From NCBI GenBank assembly GCA_014800065.1, contig JAAVGX010000057.1:1-7196 (forward strand): DNA of 7,196 bases. The letters run 5' to 3'. The stretch is from Bacteroidales bacterium. Lineage in GTDB: Bacteria; Bacteroidota; Bacteroidia; Bacteroidales; Muribaculaceae. This document shows positions 6,077 through 7,196 of this stretch, piece after piece. The position numbers and the translations under genes are program-made. A model generated the notes under the pieces. That model saw nothing but the letters and a program-made list of their open reading frames with translations, was not told the origin of the DNA and ran no database searches. Within the stretch, counting starts at the first letter, position 1. The number at the start of each line of letters is the position of its first letter.

Positions 6077-7196
6077 TTGCGGGAATTTCTTTGAGAGTTA
6101 GAGTTGCCGAGTTCTCTGATAGATTTCGACTGATGTCTTGAACGAAGAAAACTTTTCCCGGGAGTGCGGGATGGGTATAATGGAAAATGGGATTAACTAT
6201 TAGAGGATCGTCCACCAAGGTCTGAGTCATGGTGACACGTGGAACATGGAGCTGCGTATAGTACGCATCGACATAAATCTGTTCCGGCTTTGCAGCCTGA
6301 TTGGCTGTGCAGTCGAACACATCAGTCACGGCATCACCGGATTCGGTTATAGTGACTGTGGTAAGGTTTACATTGTCCGGCACACCCAAAGCGACGCATT
6401 CTTCTGAGGTGAGCCCTGAACAGAGCTCGAACTCGATGTCATCCTTTATATTGAGGAAGCGCTCATCGGTGTCGGAGATATACACCAAATCATCATCGCC
6501 CCAGTTGTTGATCAATCCATTGTCGGAATATAGTTTCACCTCGAATTCCTTTATCAGTATATTGCTCACATGAGCGAGAATAGACACATCATTATTGGTG
6601 AACTTGGTATTCCTGAAAAAGGTAGGATGCCGACGGATTACATTATTCCAAGTAGAATTCACCGGACCCAGGATACTGAATTGCACAGCACCTCGCAGAT
6701 GGTCATCTTTACGGATAGGGATTGCAGTGCCTTCGGCATCGATACCCATCTCGAAAGAAATGTTATTTTGGATGTTGTGCTCCTGACCGATGATGAAGTC
6801 GTCAATTTTTGGGTCGACTCCGATGGTGAAGCTCTGTGCGTAGTAGCGGTCCTCATCATTACCGCATTCTTCGAGGGACAAATACTTCTGCCACACGAAC
6901 CTTGATGAACCATCGGCAGCATATGTTTCCACGCAGCATTTATCTCCTATAATGAGCATGCAAGCCAACACACCTACCTTGGAAATCCGGTCGTGCTGAA
7001 CACCCCAATTATAATCGCCGGCACCGGGGATAGCTACAACAACCTGAGAGAACTGATATTTGTACAACTGCGGACCTTCATCAGAGAAGGGAATCAACCC
7101 CTCCGGAGTGTTATATTGCCATTGAGGAACCGCGTTTGGATTGGATGCTTTGTAATATTTGCGGGTATAATATCGGCCATCGCTGTTTGTTCGCGA
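6069..7196 (-). CDS. Tail-tip / hub-like phage structural protein, C-terminal part (5' end outside window)
   Basis: The reading frame is open to the right edge of the window, giving 375 residues and a TAA stop at 6071-6069. A TTG at 7097 could be taken as a start, but 33 further sense codons lie upstream (beginning S-R-T-N-S-D-G-R-Y-Y), so the gene almost certainly begins outside. The protein is soluble-looking, rich in beta-type sequence and Asp/Asn, with no signal peptide or membrane segment. Its end, GKVFFVQDISRNLSENSATL followed by TLKEI, resembles from memory the C-terminus of large tail-associated proteins of Bacteroidales phages encoded just before the tail fibre. By position, before the receptor-binding protein, it could be the tail-tip hub (Tal-like) of a siphovirus, but no catalytic motif is visible in this part. 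It overlaps the next gene by 8 bases (ATGATTAA), which suggests coupled translation. The structural role is inferred from context; the exact role is uncertain. Confidence 0.72.
   Translation of the reverse strand, partial: SRTNSDGRYYTRKYYKASNPNAVPQWQYNTPEGLIPFSDEGPQLYKYQFSQVVVAIPGAGDYNWGVQHDRISKVGVLACMLIIGDKCCVETYAADGSSRFVWQKYLSLEECGNDEDRYYAQSFTIGVDPKIDDFIIGQEHNIQNNISFEMGIDAEGTAIPIRKDDHLRGAVQFSILGPVNSTWNNVIRRHPTFFRNTKFTNNDVSILAHVSNILIKEFEVKLYSDNGLINNWGDDDLVYISDTDERFLNIKDDIEFELCSGLTSEECVALGVPDNVNLTTVTITESGDAVTDVFDCTANQAAKPEQIYVDAYYTQLHVPRVTMTQTLVDDPLIVNPIFHYTHPALPGKVFFVQDISRNLSENSATLTLKEIPAND

Noticed and set aside
7095..7097. TTG at 7097 as the start of the tail-tip protein
   Set aside because: The frame continues without a stop to the window edge in protein-like sequence (for example NTPEGLIPFSDEGP across the TTG), so this is internal.

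Overview
The window looks like the end of the tail-gene block and the start of the lysis block of a tailed bacteriophage or prophage. Five genes are visible, all on the minus strand, so they are read from high to low coordinates. The host is probably a member of the Bacteroidales (Bacteroidota). Two things support this: the large tail protein and its neighbours resemble, from memory, protein families common in gut Bacteroidales prophages, and none of the four visible start codons has a recognisable Shine-Dalgarno sequence, with short A-rich leaders at two of them. No integrase, attachment site or host gene is visible, so free phage and prophage cannot be told apart here. Base composition is close to half GC, which does not settle the genus.

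Layout in transcription order. (1) 7196-6069 is the C-terminal 375 residues of a large tail-tip or hub-like protein whose start lies outside the window. (2) 6076-1460 is a 1538-residue modular tail fibre or receptor-binding protein. It has an alanine-rich N-terminal stalk, a conserved head region, three carbohydrate-binding-like modules interleaved with Ig-like and short W/VWM repeats, and a large C-terminal region. (3) 1432-1133 encodes a 99-residue protein of unknown function. (4) 1129-713 encodes a 138-residue protein with an N-terminal hydrophobic segment and a long coiled coil. (5) 716-315 encodes a 133-residue M15-family zinc peptidase, the likely endolysin. (6) 318-1 is the first 106 residues of a lipoprotein that runs off the left edge, a candidate outer-membrane spanin. 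The longest gap between genes is 27 bases, so no stretch over 300 bases lacks a gene.

The genes fit one late operon. Gene junctions are tight: an 8-base overlap between (1) and (2), 27 bases between (2) and (3), 3 bases between (3) and (4), and 4-base ATGA overlaps at both (4)/(5) and (5)/(6). The working picture is that the tail proteins recognise the host surface and the last three genes release progeny: a membrane-anchored coiled-coil protein, a cytoplasmic peptidoglycan peptidase without its own export signal, and an outer-membrane lipoprotein.

The most interesting points are the compact lysis cassette, whose membrane protein has an unexpected predicted topology, and the mosaic repeat structure of the tail protein, including a 29-base perfect DNA repeat at the ends of two modules. 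I saw no RNA gene, CRISPR array, insertion sequence or clear terminator.
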